Assembly (NCBI RefSeq): GCF_023856365.1
Contig: NW_026042692.1
Location: 1-64,000, forward strand
Direction: 5' to 3'
DNA from: Brienomyrus brachyistius
Lineage: Eukaryota; Chordata; Actinopteri; Osteoglossiformes; Mormyridae
DNA length: 64,000 nt
The notes beneath the pieces are model-generated. The model searched no databases and had not been told where the DNA came from. It worked only from the letters and a program-made list of their open reading frames with translations. Positions 52,247 to 63,573 of this stretch are shown here, one piece after another. How positions within the stretch are numbered: position 1 is the stretch's first letter; each line of letters begins with the position of its first letter. A program made the translations under genes and the position numbers.

Positions 52247-53106
52247 GTGTATCGAGACTAGATGGTCATTATGGATAACTAAGGTGCACTAAAATTGGGT
52301 GAGCAGGCAAGGCATGTCACCCAGGTTGTGTGACAATTATTTTATATATATGTATATATATATTCCATCCACCATCCCTCTTTTATGGAGAACTGCGTTA
52401 TTTTTATTGTCTATTGCAAAAAAAAAAAAAAAAAAACAATACATATATACATATATATTTATGGGTGTATCGAGACTAGATGGTCATTATGAATAACTAA
52501 GGTGCACTAAAATTGGGTGAGCAGGCAAGGCATGTCACCCCGGTTGTGTGACAATTATTTTATATGTATGTATATATATATTCCATCCACCATCCCTCCT
52601 TTACGGAGAACTGCGTTATTTTTATTGTCCATTGCGAAAAAAAAAAACTATATATATACATATATATTTATGGGTGTATCGAGACTAGATGGTCATTATG
52701 GATAACTAAGGTGCATTCAAATTGGGTGAGCAGGCAAGGCATGTCACCCAGGTTGTGTGACATTAATTATTTTATATATATGTATATATATATTCCATCC
52801 ACCATCCCTCCTTTATGGAGAACTGCGTTATTTTTATTGTCTATTGCAAAAAAATAACACAAAAAAACTATATATATATATATACACACATATATATTTA
52901 TGGGTGTATCGAGACTAGTTGGTCATTATGGATAACTAAGTTGCACTAAAATTGGGTGAGCAGGCAAGGCATGTCACCCAGGTTGTGTGACAATTATTTT
53001 ATATAAATGTATATATATATTCCCTCCACCACCCCTCCTTTACGGAGGACTGCTTTATTATTAATATCCATTGCGAAAAAAAAACACAAGAAAAAGAAAA
53101 AATATC

Positions 53107-53140
<34 letters not shown>

Positions 53141-53319
53141 CATATATACATATATATATACACATATATACATATATATATACATATATACATACATATA
53201 TACATATATATATATACATATATACATATATATATATATACATATATACATATATATATATACATATATACATATATACATATACATATATACATATATA
53301 CATATATACATATACATAT

Positions 53320-53391
<72 letters not shown>

Positions 53392-53574
53392 GTGTGTCGA
53401 GACTAGATGGTCAGTATGGATAACTAAGGTGCACTAAAATTGGGTGAGCAGGCAAGGCATGTCACCCAGGTTGTGTGACAATTATTTTATATATATGTAT
53501 ATATATATTCCATCCACCATCCCTCTTTTATGGAGAACTGCGTTATTTTTATTGTCTATTGCAAAAAAAAAAAA

Positions 53575-53611
<37 letters not shown>

Positions 53612-53824
53612 TATTTATGGGTGTATCGAGACTAGATGGTCATTATGGATAACTAAGGTGCACTAAAATTGGGTGAGCAGGCAAGGCATGTCACCCCAGT
53701 TGTGTGACAATTATTTTATATAAATGTATATATATATTCCCTCCACCACCCCTCCTTTACGGAGGACTGCTTTATTATTAATATCCATTGCGAAAAAAAA
53801 AACACAAGAAAAAGAAAAAATATC

Positions 53825-53857
<33 letters not shown>

Positions 53858-54290
53858 GGGTGTGTCGAGACTAGATGGTCAGTATGGATAACTAAGGTGC
53901 ACTAAAATTGGGTGAGCAGGCAAGGCATGTCACCCAGGTTGTGTGACAATTATTTTATATATATATGTATATATATATTCCATCCACCATCCCTCCTTTA
54001 CGGAGAACTGCGTTATTTTTATTGTCTATTGCAAAAAAAAAACAGAAAAACTATATATATATATATATATATACATATATATTCATGGGTGTATCGAGAC
54101 TAGATGGTCATTATGAATAACTAAGGTGCACTAAAACTGGGTGAGCAGGCAAGGCATGTCACCCAGGTTGTGTGACAATTATTTTATATATATGTATATA
54201 TATATATATATTCCCTCCACCACCCCTCCTCTACGGAGGACTGCTTTATTTTTATTTCCATTGCAAAAATAAAACATTTTAAAACACAAA
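51955..54290 (+). repeat. Tandem array of ~220-bp units with AT microsatellites
   Basis: Nine units begin with GGGTGTRTCGAGACTAG, at about 51961, 52244, 52462, 52670, 52900, 53391, 53618, 53858 and 54086. Each continues with ATGGTCATTATGGATAACTA, GGTGCACTAAAATTGGGTGA, GCAGGCAAGGCATGTCACCC and GGTTGTGTGACAATTATTTT. Then come CTCCTTTACGGAG, a poly(A) and an (AT)n or AT/AC tract of very different length (up to ~290 bp at 53100-53390). Two unit subtypes alternate (CATCCACCATCCCTCC versus CCTCCACCACCCCTCC). The ~45-bp GCAGGCAAGG module recurs at 16183-16230. It lies upstream of the last recognised clcn7 exon, so is probably intronic. Confidence 0.95.
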
Positions 54291-54479
54291 AAAAAAAAAA
54301 AACGAAAATAATAATAATAAAAATTATTTTGAATGTGTATTCAAATAAGTTTGAATGTGTGTGAACTATATATAAATATATATATACACATGCATATACT
54401 GAAATATATACACACACACACACATATATATATATAAAGACACACACAGACACACACTCACATAAACACATACACACAC

Positions 54480-54850
54480 TGTGTACAGTCTTATGCAAAG
54501 GTTTGGCACCCCTTGACAAATAACATCTTTTCAATTACAAAAGCAACAATATCAGTTAATACAGTCTCTTTAGGAACTGGGGGGAAAATACACAATATTT
54601 TCAGCAAACATTGATGAATAGTTACTTTTTATGCCATAAATTGAACAAAATTACAAAATAAAAACATTATTATGGCACTCTGCAAAAGTTTGGGCACCCT
54701 ACGTAATCAGTACTTAGTAACACCTCCTCTGCCAGATATCACAGCTTACAAGCGCTTCTTATAGCCAGCTGAAAGGCTTTCAGTTCTTGTACTTGGGATT
54801 TTCTCACATTCTTCCTTGCAAAAGGCTTCTAGTTCTGTAATATTCTAATA
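54480..54850 (-). mobile_element. Tc1-like transposase C-terminal remnant
   Basis: The plus strand carries GCAAAGGTTTGGCACCCC and GCAAAAGTTTGGGCACCC, typical terminus-like words. The minus strand reads GYKKRL then AVISGRGGVTKY, the usual C-terminal peptide region of a Tc1-family transposase, with stops. It is decayed and inactive. Confidence 0.7.
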
Positions 54851-55482
54851 TATCAAGGGCTGTATTGTCAAATAGGAGATCGGCAGCATTCTCCCACCTG
54901 AGAAAACTGTACTACAATGCCCTTGATAGTGTGTAGAAACACACTCGTCAGCTCTAGTCCTCCTGTAACAACGCAAAAGGACTGGCAACCCTCAGGTATT
55001 TATGCGTGCGATTGTATGATAAATTCACCCTGACAGTCTCACACTTCTCTTGGTACCAACAGGTCTCATGGAATATATAAAAGGCAACTGCAACAATTAT
55101 ACTCGGCACTAAACATCGAGGCACGGAAATGCAGCAGAGCTTGTGTATTTCTCAGGATGCATTCTAGTAAAATGCCCGGAAAATGAGCTAAAGACATATT
55201 TCAAGGGGCACTATATAAAACCGATGGAAATTTTACTGATTAAATAAAAGGAAAAGCATTGTTTGAAAAATCACAAATGTTTCTAAGATTCAATGCATCG
55301 CTTTTTGACCACATCATAGCGATGAACACATCATTGTTCCTGACAATGTCCTAATACAGAAATAAAACTTTATGTTGGTAAACTCAAAAAGCCTTCAGCT
55401 GTCACACTGGCTAACGATCTCAAACGATTATAAAGCAGCATTTTGAAAAGCGCTGTTTTAAAATAACAGCTACAACACTTAC

Positions 55483-55810
55483 CTTGTCTTCTGGCCAAAT
55501 GCTTTTCACGGCTTGGCACTCCAACGGTGCTGAAACGAAATTTGTATTTCCTCCTACCTCATTTGCCCTTCAGTTCTTGTTTTCTCCCTTTGGATGTTTT
55601 TTTCCTTCTTCTTTGGATATTGTTTTTTATTTTTGTTTGTTTTTTTTACTTTGCATGTTTTTCCTTCTTCGGATATTATTTTTTTGGCTTATTTTTTTAG
55701 ACGATGTTTTTTTCGTCTTCTTTAAAAAATTTTTTTTTTTCATCCTTTTGATGTTGTTTTACGGAACAAGAGCCGTACAGTGCTACTCTATCAGGAGGTA
55801 GCGCCAACTG
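55483..55810 (-). other. Candidate purine-rich first exon of an unidentified transcript
   Basis: On the minus strand a region downstream of a TATA/CCAAT promoter-like block ends at AGACAAG followed by a GTAAGTG donor (55482-55477), a near-ideal splice site. The interior is A/G-rich with repeated GAAGAAGG and CATCCAAAG words. It contains a 38-codon frame (55743-55627), about half lysine and arginine (starting MKKKNFLKKTKKTSSKK). This may be just a low-complexity leader. No downstream exon was recognised. A link to clcn7 is possible by orientation but unproven. Confidence 0.35.
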
Positions 55811-55834
55811 AACGCCTTGAAGCAGTACCCAGCT

Positions 55835-55934
55835 CTTTTATAGGGAGCGTCAACCCGAAGTCAAGTTCTAGAACGTTGCACTCACTTTTCATTGGTTTCC
55901 CAGCTATGCTGTCAGAATAATGTTTGCTGATTGG
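55835..55934 (-). promoter_or_regulatory. Promoter-like block: TATA, HSE-like core, two CCAAT boxes
   Basis: On the minus strand TATAAAAG lies at 55842-55835, the palindrome GTTCTAGAAC (containing TTCTAGAA, an HSE core) at 55874-55865, and CCAAT at 55895-55891 and 55934-55930. Order and spacing fit a Pol II promoter firing toward lower coordinates, as in heat-shock genes. Only one HSE core is convincing; a classical element needs three phased nGAAn units. Confidence 0.5.
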
Positions 55935-56410
55935 TCGAAAATTTTAAAACGTACCCGAGTACTGTAAAAAAACTCAAGATCTTGCTACCCTACGGAGCAC
56001 CCATAAGGTGATTTTTTTTATACGTTATATGCAGCTATTTGTAGCAGGCCGTAATTAGACTAATCCACCCTTTGTCAATAAAGCCAACAAGAGAACAGGT
56101 TGCCCAAAGTTTGCTCAGGTACACGCCACAGCACAACCTTAAAAACACATCCAGCACAAATCACACTAGTGAATGACACAGCAAATCACAGCAATAAAAA
56201 AGACCCCTATGGGCAATCCAGCACCCAGACTACAGGTGCCAAAAGGCCCAGCCTGCCTAATAATGAACCCAAAATATACATACAACAAAGAAAAAGACAC
56301 AAACAAAAAAGAAAATAAAACTAGCCAGCTGCTCCCACTAAACCCCGCTCCCGAGGCCACTAAGCCGGCTGGCTTGATAATACACGATACAACCTCAGAT
56401 AAAACATATT

Positions 56411-56480
56411 AAAGCAACACCAGGGAGGTTTACAACCTGATCCTTAAAATTATCGACCCGTAATTCCACCTTGAAAACCC
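56411..56480. repeat. Short direct repeat flanking a gypsy remnant, copy 1
   Basis: ATTAAAGCAACACCAGGGAG then GTTTACA and ATCCTTAAAAT...ATCGACC and AATTCCACCTTGAAAA recur at 57738-57808. The two copies differ at a few positions and lie 1.33 kb apart. Confidence 0.8.
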
Positions 56481-57116
56481 CTAAAGAACAGTAGTTTACC
56501 CCATGACTCACTGCCCCATTCAAACAAAAAAAAAACAGGTTTTTGGGGTAACCTTTAGGTCAGCTCTTCAAAACCAGGTATGAGGACTCTTCAGCTAATC
56601 AGTCCTCTAATTAGAAATCTAATTAGGGAGTTGCAGCGAAAACCTGCATACACACCGGCCCTTTGCGGATAAGATTGTTCACCCCTGAAACAAGCAAACA
56701 GAAAGGCTGCTACACTGCAAATTCAATATGCCCGCCGATGCTCCACCAAATCTATCAGGACCCTGCCTGTCTTTCCCGTGCCTGCTCCTTTGCCAATATG
56801 CCCTACCATCGGAACATGCACAGCCATCTCGCCCCGGCTATGCCTCCAGTCCGAACTGCAGTTCCTATACCTGCCTATAATTGCCTGGCTACAATCCATC
56901 CCCCAAAATGAAATTGATGACCCAACGATCACAGCTAAGAATTCTATCCCCAAACCACTGGTCTTCCTCCCCAACCGAACGATCATTCACTGACCGTGGT
57001 AACTTATAAGGGTTGGTATGATGACCAGTGGTGGACCTCACCGAACGTTTAACTGGTCTCTACACCTCGGGGGGGACATAACCTCCTCCATTATACGAGG
57101 CCTACTTGTGGATGCT

Positions 57117-57690
57117 CTATTGCGACCCCTCCCACCAGCCCTGTCCCCGTAAAATCACAGAGTCCTCATCCGATTCCATTTCTGTTGCCCCTGTGGGCAA
57201 CCCAGACTCAGGAGACATTACCAGAACATCTTCCCCTGACATAACAACCCCCTGTGGTACTGGACGCAACTCTGTTCGGTGAACTTGACGGACAACCCCG
57301 TCCCCCTCCATTGGAGTTGCAGAGTAAACTGCACCCTGATCTTGGGGACACCGAACTACCATATACAAACAGGCATCCCAATGATCCTGTATTTTACCTC
57401 GAACATGGTTCCGCAAACACACCAGCTGACCTTCATCAAACCCCTAATCATTAACCAACTCATTGTGTTTCCGATTTCGTGGTGTGGCTTGTTCCTCCAA
57501 CTAAGCCTTCACATACTCTTGAAGCACCTGCAAACTTTCCTGATGGTTTTGTACCCATTCCTCCAAAGGTCCACCATACTGACTGATCCCGGCAGGAGCC
57601 TGAAGATAGTGTATCGGTAATCGAGGCTCACAGCCAGACCTTAAATAAAAAGGCATCATCCAGTCATTTGGTGGGGTGTAGTATTGTAAG
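57117..57690 (-). pseudogene. Ty3/gypsy integrase C-terminal remnant
   Basis: On the minus strand a frame with internal stops reads QEYVKA...NRKHNELVND, then EGQLVCLRNHVRGKIQDHWD and QVHRTELRPVP. This is the region after the integrase core of fish Ty3/gypsy polyproteins (GQLVLLR...KIQD.W...HRT.LR). Upstream EPRLP.HYL also fits the TGREPRLP-type block. In-frame stops near 57440 and 57512 show it is dead. The rest of pol and the LTRs were not identified with confidence. Confidence 0.8.
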
Positions 57691-57737
57691 CTTCTCTGCT
57701 GGAGGAAGTGTGTGAAGCAAATTGTGCAAAAAAAATA

Positions 57738-57808
57738 TTAAAGCAACACCAGGGAGGTTTACATCTAGATCCTTAAAATGATCGACCTGCAATTCCACCT
57801 TGAAAATC
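57738..57808. repeat. Short direct repeat flanking a gypsy remnant, copy 2
   Basis: This is the partner of 56411-56480 in the same orientation. Confidence 0.8.
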
Positions 57809-57999
57809 CAATTACCATATAAAGGATACAAGATGTAAAGATGACAAATGACATGGCACACATTTGTTGTTTAGACTGTTGTGTCAGGTTAATTGAAAGC
57901 TGAAGGATCTTAGTGTTTACTAGTCTAAGTAACAGAATGTCTAAACACTGTGCTTGCCTTTATGGGTTTTTAAGCAGAACATATAGGTATAGAAACATA

Positions 58000-58606
58000 T
58001 TAACATTACGTTTCACGATTCACTGACTGGAGAATAGGAGAATATACACATCAATATTACTACTTAAGTTAACTAACCCTAATCCCAACCCCTATTGGCA
58101 CGGAGCCCGCCAGGGTTCAGGTGAGATATAAATCTGTAATCTGTATCAATGGTTTTGCTATCCATACCCACCCTATTAATGTTAGCTTCCCAGGGTTTCT
58201 TGTTAGACAAGCTCTGTGTCTCTCTATACCCCCATTTACTGCACGACTGATTGTCCATTTATAAAGAATCAAATAGGGTGAAGATGGTTTTAGTTTACAA
58301 TTACTCTGGAAGGTGACCAGATTAAAAAAAACTAAATACCATGCCTACGTGTATGTAATCTCCATCACAGTCCCCATTTTCCCCATAATCCTCGTTTTGA
58401 TAGTGCCAATTTGTGTAATGTGAGTTTTTTTTTTTTTTAAAAAACTGTTATAGAAGAACATACTGGATGCCACATGTGTACAATTACCCCTTTCTAATTA
58501 GGGGGGTCCGTTGTGTCAGCTACAGCCTTTACTAACATACACATAAGTATACAGTCTTACAGCACTTTTGTTTTCCTTTTGTATTTAATGGTTTTCCATT
58601 TAGGGG
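58000..58606. other. gene-free stretch
   Basis: No exon or RNA gene was recognised. It includes a T-run followed by an A-run near 58426-58444. Confidence 0.35.
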
Positions 58607-58950
58607 GCAGCATGGTGGTGCAGTGGTTAGCACTGTTGCCTCACACCTCTAGGGCCCGGGTTCGAGTCTCCACCTGGGTCACATGTGTGTGGAGTTTGCA
58701 TGTTCTACCCATGTCATCGTGGGGTTTCCTCCGGGTACTCTGGTTTCCCCCACAGTCCAAAAACATGCTGAGGCTAATTGGAGTTGCTAAATTGCCCATA
58801 GGAGTGTATGCGTGAGTGAATAGTGTGTGAGTGTGCCCTGCGATGGGCTGGCCCGCCATCCTGGGTTGTTCCCTGTCTCGTGCCCATTGCTTCCGGGATA
58901 GGCTCCAGACCCCCCGCGATCCAGTAGGATAAGCGGTTTGGAAAGGCTGC
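58607..58950 (+). repeat. Full-length tRNA-derived SINE with L2-type tail
   Basis: The head GCATGGTGGTGCAGTGGTTA is an A box and GGCCCGGGTTCGAGTCTCC is a near-perfect B box. The body contains TGGAGTTTGCATGTTCT and CTGGTTTCCCCCACAGTCCA, and the tail CGCGATCCAGTAGGATAAGC ends near GGTTTGGAAAG. This is the best-preserved SINE in the window and gives the orientation for the truncated copies. Confidence 0.92.
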
Positions 58951-58979
58951 CTAACGCCCTTAATTTGTTTGCAATTTCG

Positions 58980-59168
58980 CCAGGTAGGCTACCTTCTTTA
59001 AACTGCGTTTTGCTAGACTACACATTTCGAGATGTTTTATTGTAGTCTTGGTAAATATATATATATAGTTTAGCCTAACCCAGCCACTTAAGGGAGCAAG
59101 CCAGCTCAGGTAGGTGCCAGTCCCAAGCCCGGATTAATGGAGAGGGTTGGCGTCAAGAAATAAAGAGA
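58980..59168 (-). mobile_element. Transposon fragment, inverted partner of 13763-13957
   Basis: CCAGGTAGGCTACCTTCTTT, GCCACTTAAGGGAGCAAGCC and TTGGCGTCAAGAAATAAAGA are reverse complements of words in the copy next to the BED fragment at 13.8 kb. It directly follows the SINE at 58607-58950. Confidence 0.65.
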
Positions 59169-59238
59169 AATAAAGACAACTAATACTCCTAGTTTGCGAG
59201 ATCTGACTGCAATGGCAGCACTGCTACAAGGGTGTGGA

Positions 59239-60706
59239 TAAATCTATACAAATATCACCTGCATGCACATTACTTCTTTTACAATAACCAACTCCTGATC
59301 CATACTGTTAGTCGTGAAAAAAAAAACTATCGTGTACATAGAGGCCCTGTGTAAAAAGATAACTGCCAAGGAAAAGATCAAAAACATTTATTTCAAGGAT
59401 ACAAAGTTTTTATGGTCATGTACAGTGTACAGTGCAATTCTTATTTGATTAACTTGAATGTCTCCACAGACTAGACGATTAAACAAATAAAGCAGCGCAA
59501 CATTACAATAACTAATAACAAATAAACAAAGCTCACGAGTACTATTACAGTATTTATATCATTTATTTAAACTTAATTTTACCAGGTAAATTAACTACAA
59601 AGCAGTTACCACTGCTTTACCTGCTTCTCGGGAGAAATAGCAGATATACGTCATGTATGTGACTAAATTCTTAAGCCAATAAGGGCAAAGTTGTGTCGTA
59701 ATGGAGGCGGATCCAGTTTGTGCAGCCGGTTAAAGACACTACGGGCATGTAAATGGAGAACGAAATTATAGTTATACCGAATCTCCTACACACAATACCA
59801 AGGTTACCAACTTTGGTCAGCTGACCGGAGTGAGACGTTCAATTCCCGTAAGATTTCTTTGCGCCAGCCTGAGAGTCTGAAAACACGTCACACCAGATGC
59901 ATGAGAGATGGAAACCTGGGATATTCAGTCGAATCAGATCAAATATGATGCTAAGTTAGTACTAAGTTAAAATATGTTCCGGACTTGTAACATGCACCCA
60001 TGATTTGGAACAGTCAGCAGGCTGTCTCTGGCCACGCCCCCTACACTCGGTCCGGCCCCTGGCTTTTCCTGAATTCTGATTCCTTTAGATAAACATTGAC
60101 TTCATTGATATTGTTATTGATTTATCGACAGACCATCATACGTTTTAGACGTTATAATAACAACACTCTATTGATCCCCAAAGAGAGAAATTCTCTCCTT
60201 GCCTGCCCCCTCTTACTGTCCATGATACACAAGCACATATGTAGAAAAACGTCAGCTTGGAAGCCAAGGCTGGACTTAACCTACTCCTTAGGGTTCAACT
60301 GGAAACTGCCCCATGGCCGAGCGGTCTAAAGCCTCCTGCGCAGCGAAAATGGCCTTTCAAAGTAAGGGGTATTCTATTCTCCGAAGTAAGGCGTGGGTTC
60401 GAATCCAACTTCCGACAAAAGTTCTTCAATCGCTACAGCAGAATTTGAGCCACTGATCGGCTTTAATTGCTTTGTTTTATTTTTGCGTTTCAGGCAAAAC
60501 TACATAACACTTAAGAGGTGCAGGATGATCTGTCTTGCTCTCGCGAGGTTTTTGTACGACGTGACATGGTGACATAATGCAGCGGACGATAAAAATCTAA
60601 CCACAATGCATTGCGTCAGGACCAGAATGTATTGCTTTAAGCCAGCGCTGTATGTGGGTACATGAAGTGGAAAGCACCCAATAACAAACATAACATTTAA
60701 AAAAAA
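59239..60706 (+). repeat. Interspersed repeat copy 2, split by a 780-bp insertion
   Basis: 59239-59728 and 60509-60706 together match 815-1500. The break falls just after GGCGGATCCAG...TGTGCAGCC. The inserted 59729-60508 segment contains a tRNA-Leu pseudogene and otherwise unique-looking sequence. No target duplication is obvious at the break. Confidence 0.75.
60307..60417 (+). pseudogene. tRNA-Leu pseudogene
   Basis: The A box TGGCCGAGCGGTCTAA (from 60314) and B box GTGGGTTCGAATCCAACTTC (60394 on), with end TCCGACA, match tRNA-Leu genes. The variable-arm end TTCTATTCTCC...GGCG recalls the intron-containing tRNA-Leu(CAA). The 5' acceptor strand (CTGCCCCA) cannot pair with the 3' end, and the anticodon region is scrambled and too long. 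It is not a functional tRNA, though the Pol III boxes remain. Confidence 0.75.
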
Positions 60707-60904
60707 TCTACAAACTAGTGGGAATATAAAATAAAATAAATGTGTCTGGGCAAATTGGTAAGTTAAATTAAATCGTTTTAAGCAGTGTTAAGCAGTGTGT
60801 GGTTTTAAACACGAGTAGCATGTACCGTGTTGACGGCGCATGAACGTATCTTGGCAGCACATGTAAAACTTAGATTTGCAAGCGGGATGTGAAACAGCAT
60901 TTAG

Positions 60905-63002
60905 GTGTTTAAAACAGCAATAGAGTGCGTGTTTGTTCACGCAGTTACAATGTTTAGTTGTTATTTCTGTGGAACATCAGTGCAAACCCTTAGGGAACAT
61001 GTTTTACATGTCAAACTTCACCGTCATGAACCACGATGCGTGTTCAAGTGTGGCGCTACAGATTGCCACAATACGTTTCGTTCATATGGGGAATTTAAGG
61101 CTCATTTTTACCGTAAACATAACACAGATTCATATATTGATACTACAAATGCCCTTACGGTGTTTACGTGTAATATGTCTATGTGCCAGCGCCAATGTCG
61201 CGATGTCAGATCACTAACAGCTCACTTAAAGGAACATATAGCCGAAGGACGTGTTGTGACATGTCCGGTGACAGGATGCGACCATACGTTCACTGTGAGA
61301 TCGTCGTTTACAGCCTACATGTCCAGGAAACACAGACAATGTTCTGTGGACAGTATAAGAGATCTTAATAAGGAGACAGTTTCTCAGTTTCTTGAAACTG
61401 AACCGTTAGTTACAGGCCCTACAGAGAGATTTAGTGAGACTGATGAAGGTGAAGTCCATCTTACAGAAAATTTCAGTGACCTTTTTCTTAGAAATATTTC
61501 TCTTTTCTACTTGAAATTACATGGGCAGTTTCTTCTGCCAGCATCAACTATACAAAATATTATTGAAGAGATGCTAAGCATACATGAACTAGGACAGACA
61601 TATACTTTGAATAAATTAAGTGCATTCCTGAAAAGTGACTTAACTGAATTAACAGATGAGGTTATTGGTAGTATATGTGATGTTGTGAAGGAATCTGACC
61701 TTTTCACCATTAGTCATGAAGGACCAATGAGAACCAATTTTTCAAGAACTAGGGCTTTTAAACAGATGTTTAGATACACAGAACCTGTAAAGTTGTACTT
61801 AGGAAGGGATGAAACAAGGTCACAGAGGTTTGCCTACTATGTTCCATTGAAAGACACTTTGAGACATTTACTGGAGTCAGACTTATGGCAGAATTGTGCT
61901 GCACAGGGTACATACGTACCATACACTGATGTGCTTTGTGATGTCAGTGATGGTCAGGTATATAAAAACAATGAGTTCTTTTCTCAAAACCCATCATGTC
62001 TAAAACTAATTCTATATCAAGATTCTTTTGAGGCGGTGAACCCATTAGGTTCAGCAAAAAGCAGCACAAAGTAGTAGCTGTATATTTGTCTCTGGCTAAT
62101 TTACCACCTCATCAAGTACAGACCACATGTCACTTGTAATGCTGTGTCAGGAAAAAGACTTCAAACACTTTGGCCATGACAAAGTTTTCTCAAGGCTCAT
62201 TGCAGACTTAAAAGACCTGGAAGACAATGGAATAACGGTGGCAGAGGAAAAAGTTAAAGGGACTGTTTTGTGCATTGCAGGGGACAATTTGGGGTCTCAT
62301 AATATCGGTGGATTTACAGAAAATTTTAGTTTTTCTGAATATTTCTGCAGGTATTGCCGGACAACCCGAACAGATTTTCAAACAGATCCAAATGCATTTT
62401 ACAGTCTGAGGAACAACAAAACGTTGAAGGTATAATATCTGAGTTTTAATTCATTGAATTACTTCGATGTTTGTATGCCTGGCCTGCCACCTTGTTTAGG
62501 CCATGACATTTTTGAGGGTATCCTTTCCTATGATTTAGCCCTTTACCTGAAGTACTTCATCAAGCAAAAAAAGTGGTTCACTTATTCAATTCTGAATAGA
62601 CGCATTAAGAAATTTAAGTACAGTGGCTCTGATGTGTTGAGTAAGCCATGTGCAGTAAACTCCAATGGAGTAAAGCTTTATGGTCAGGCTGTTCAGAACT
62701 GGAATTTTCTAAGACTTCTTCCTGTGATCATGTGTGACAAGGTGAAAGAGCCCACAGATGATGATTGGCAGTTGACCCTTCAGCTAAAAGACATTGTGGA
62801 GCTGATTTGTGCACAGAAAATTTTATTGCCAGAGGTTGCATACCTTGACGTTCTTATCCAAGAATATCTTGCTTGTAGATTTTCTTTCTTTCCAGGACAT
62901 AGGTTAAAGCCTAAGCATCACTACTTGCGACACTACCCTGCACTGATTTTAAAGTTTGGTCCTTTGATCAGGTTGTGGACAATGCGATTTGAAAGTAAAT
63001 AA
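60905..63002 (+). pseudogene. C2H2 zinc-finger gene of transposon-like type, frameshifted
   Basis: Three frames follow each other. The first (60905-62074, 389 codons) has C2H2 fingers CYFCGTSVQTLREHVLHVKL, CGATDCHNTFRSYGEFKAHF and CPVTGCDHTF, then a region rich in acidic and hydrophobic residues. The second (62127-62435) has IAGDNLGSHNIGGFTENF and YFCRYCRTTR. The third (62454-63002) has GLPPCLGHDIFEGILSYDLA and RLKPKHHYLRHYPALILKFG. Between the first and second, continuity is kept only by changing frame near 62050 and again near 62140. A possible donor (GTATAA) lies at the end of the second. The last frame stops right after RLWTMRFESK. I recognise the layout as one seen in many copies in fish genomes but cannot name the family. 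A transposon origin is inference. Confidence 0.65.
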
Positions 63003-63483
63003 GGCACCATGGCAACAACAGTCAGAACAGCATCCAGTTCACAGCTAGTTTTAAAAATTGCTTTAACGCAAAGTGATTACAGGAAATAGGTGTACTGCTT
63101 AATATTAATTAAATTATTAAAATGTGCTAATAATAGACATATTTGTCAGTCAGACATTGTGCTTTTTAAAGAGCAGAAGGGATACATTAAATTACGATTA
63201 TATTGTCCTTACTGTATATATTTTTACATTTTTCCCCTCAATGATTGTCAAGTGATCACAATTCTTACTGTGCTTTACCCCTCACTTGATAGAGATGTAC
63301 CAAAACTGAACATATAACTGGATTTCACTCAGAATAACCAGGCCTTCTTTTTGGACTCTTTATCCCTTTTTATTTTATCTTCGCTTTCCTCAAGCCAGGC
63401 ATTTACAGGTGAAAAACCTTAAACCACAAAACACCAACTTTCACCAATCTATCTTATGAGCAAACACAAAATTTTACTTTAAA

Positions 63484-63573
<90 letters not shown>

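Noticed and set aside
52994..53423. Long frames made of Tyr/Ile/Met or Tyr/Ile/His/Thr
   Set aside because: Pure translation of AT/AC microsatellite on both strands.
52015..53666. Repeated frames beginning [15 protein letters not shown]
   Set aside because: They are the same frame through each unit of the tandem array and run into AT repeats. They are shadows, not genes.
55627..55743. 38-codon lysine-rich frame as an antimicrobial or basic peptide gene
   Set aside because: The composition follows an A-rich low-complexity leader and there is no signal peptide or homology. It is mentioned only as part of the orphan exon.
60307..60417. Functional tRNA-Leu with intron
   Set aside because: The acceptor stem cannot pair and the anticodon arm is disrupted; only the promoter boxes survive.
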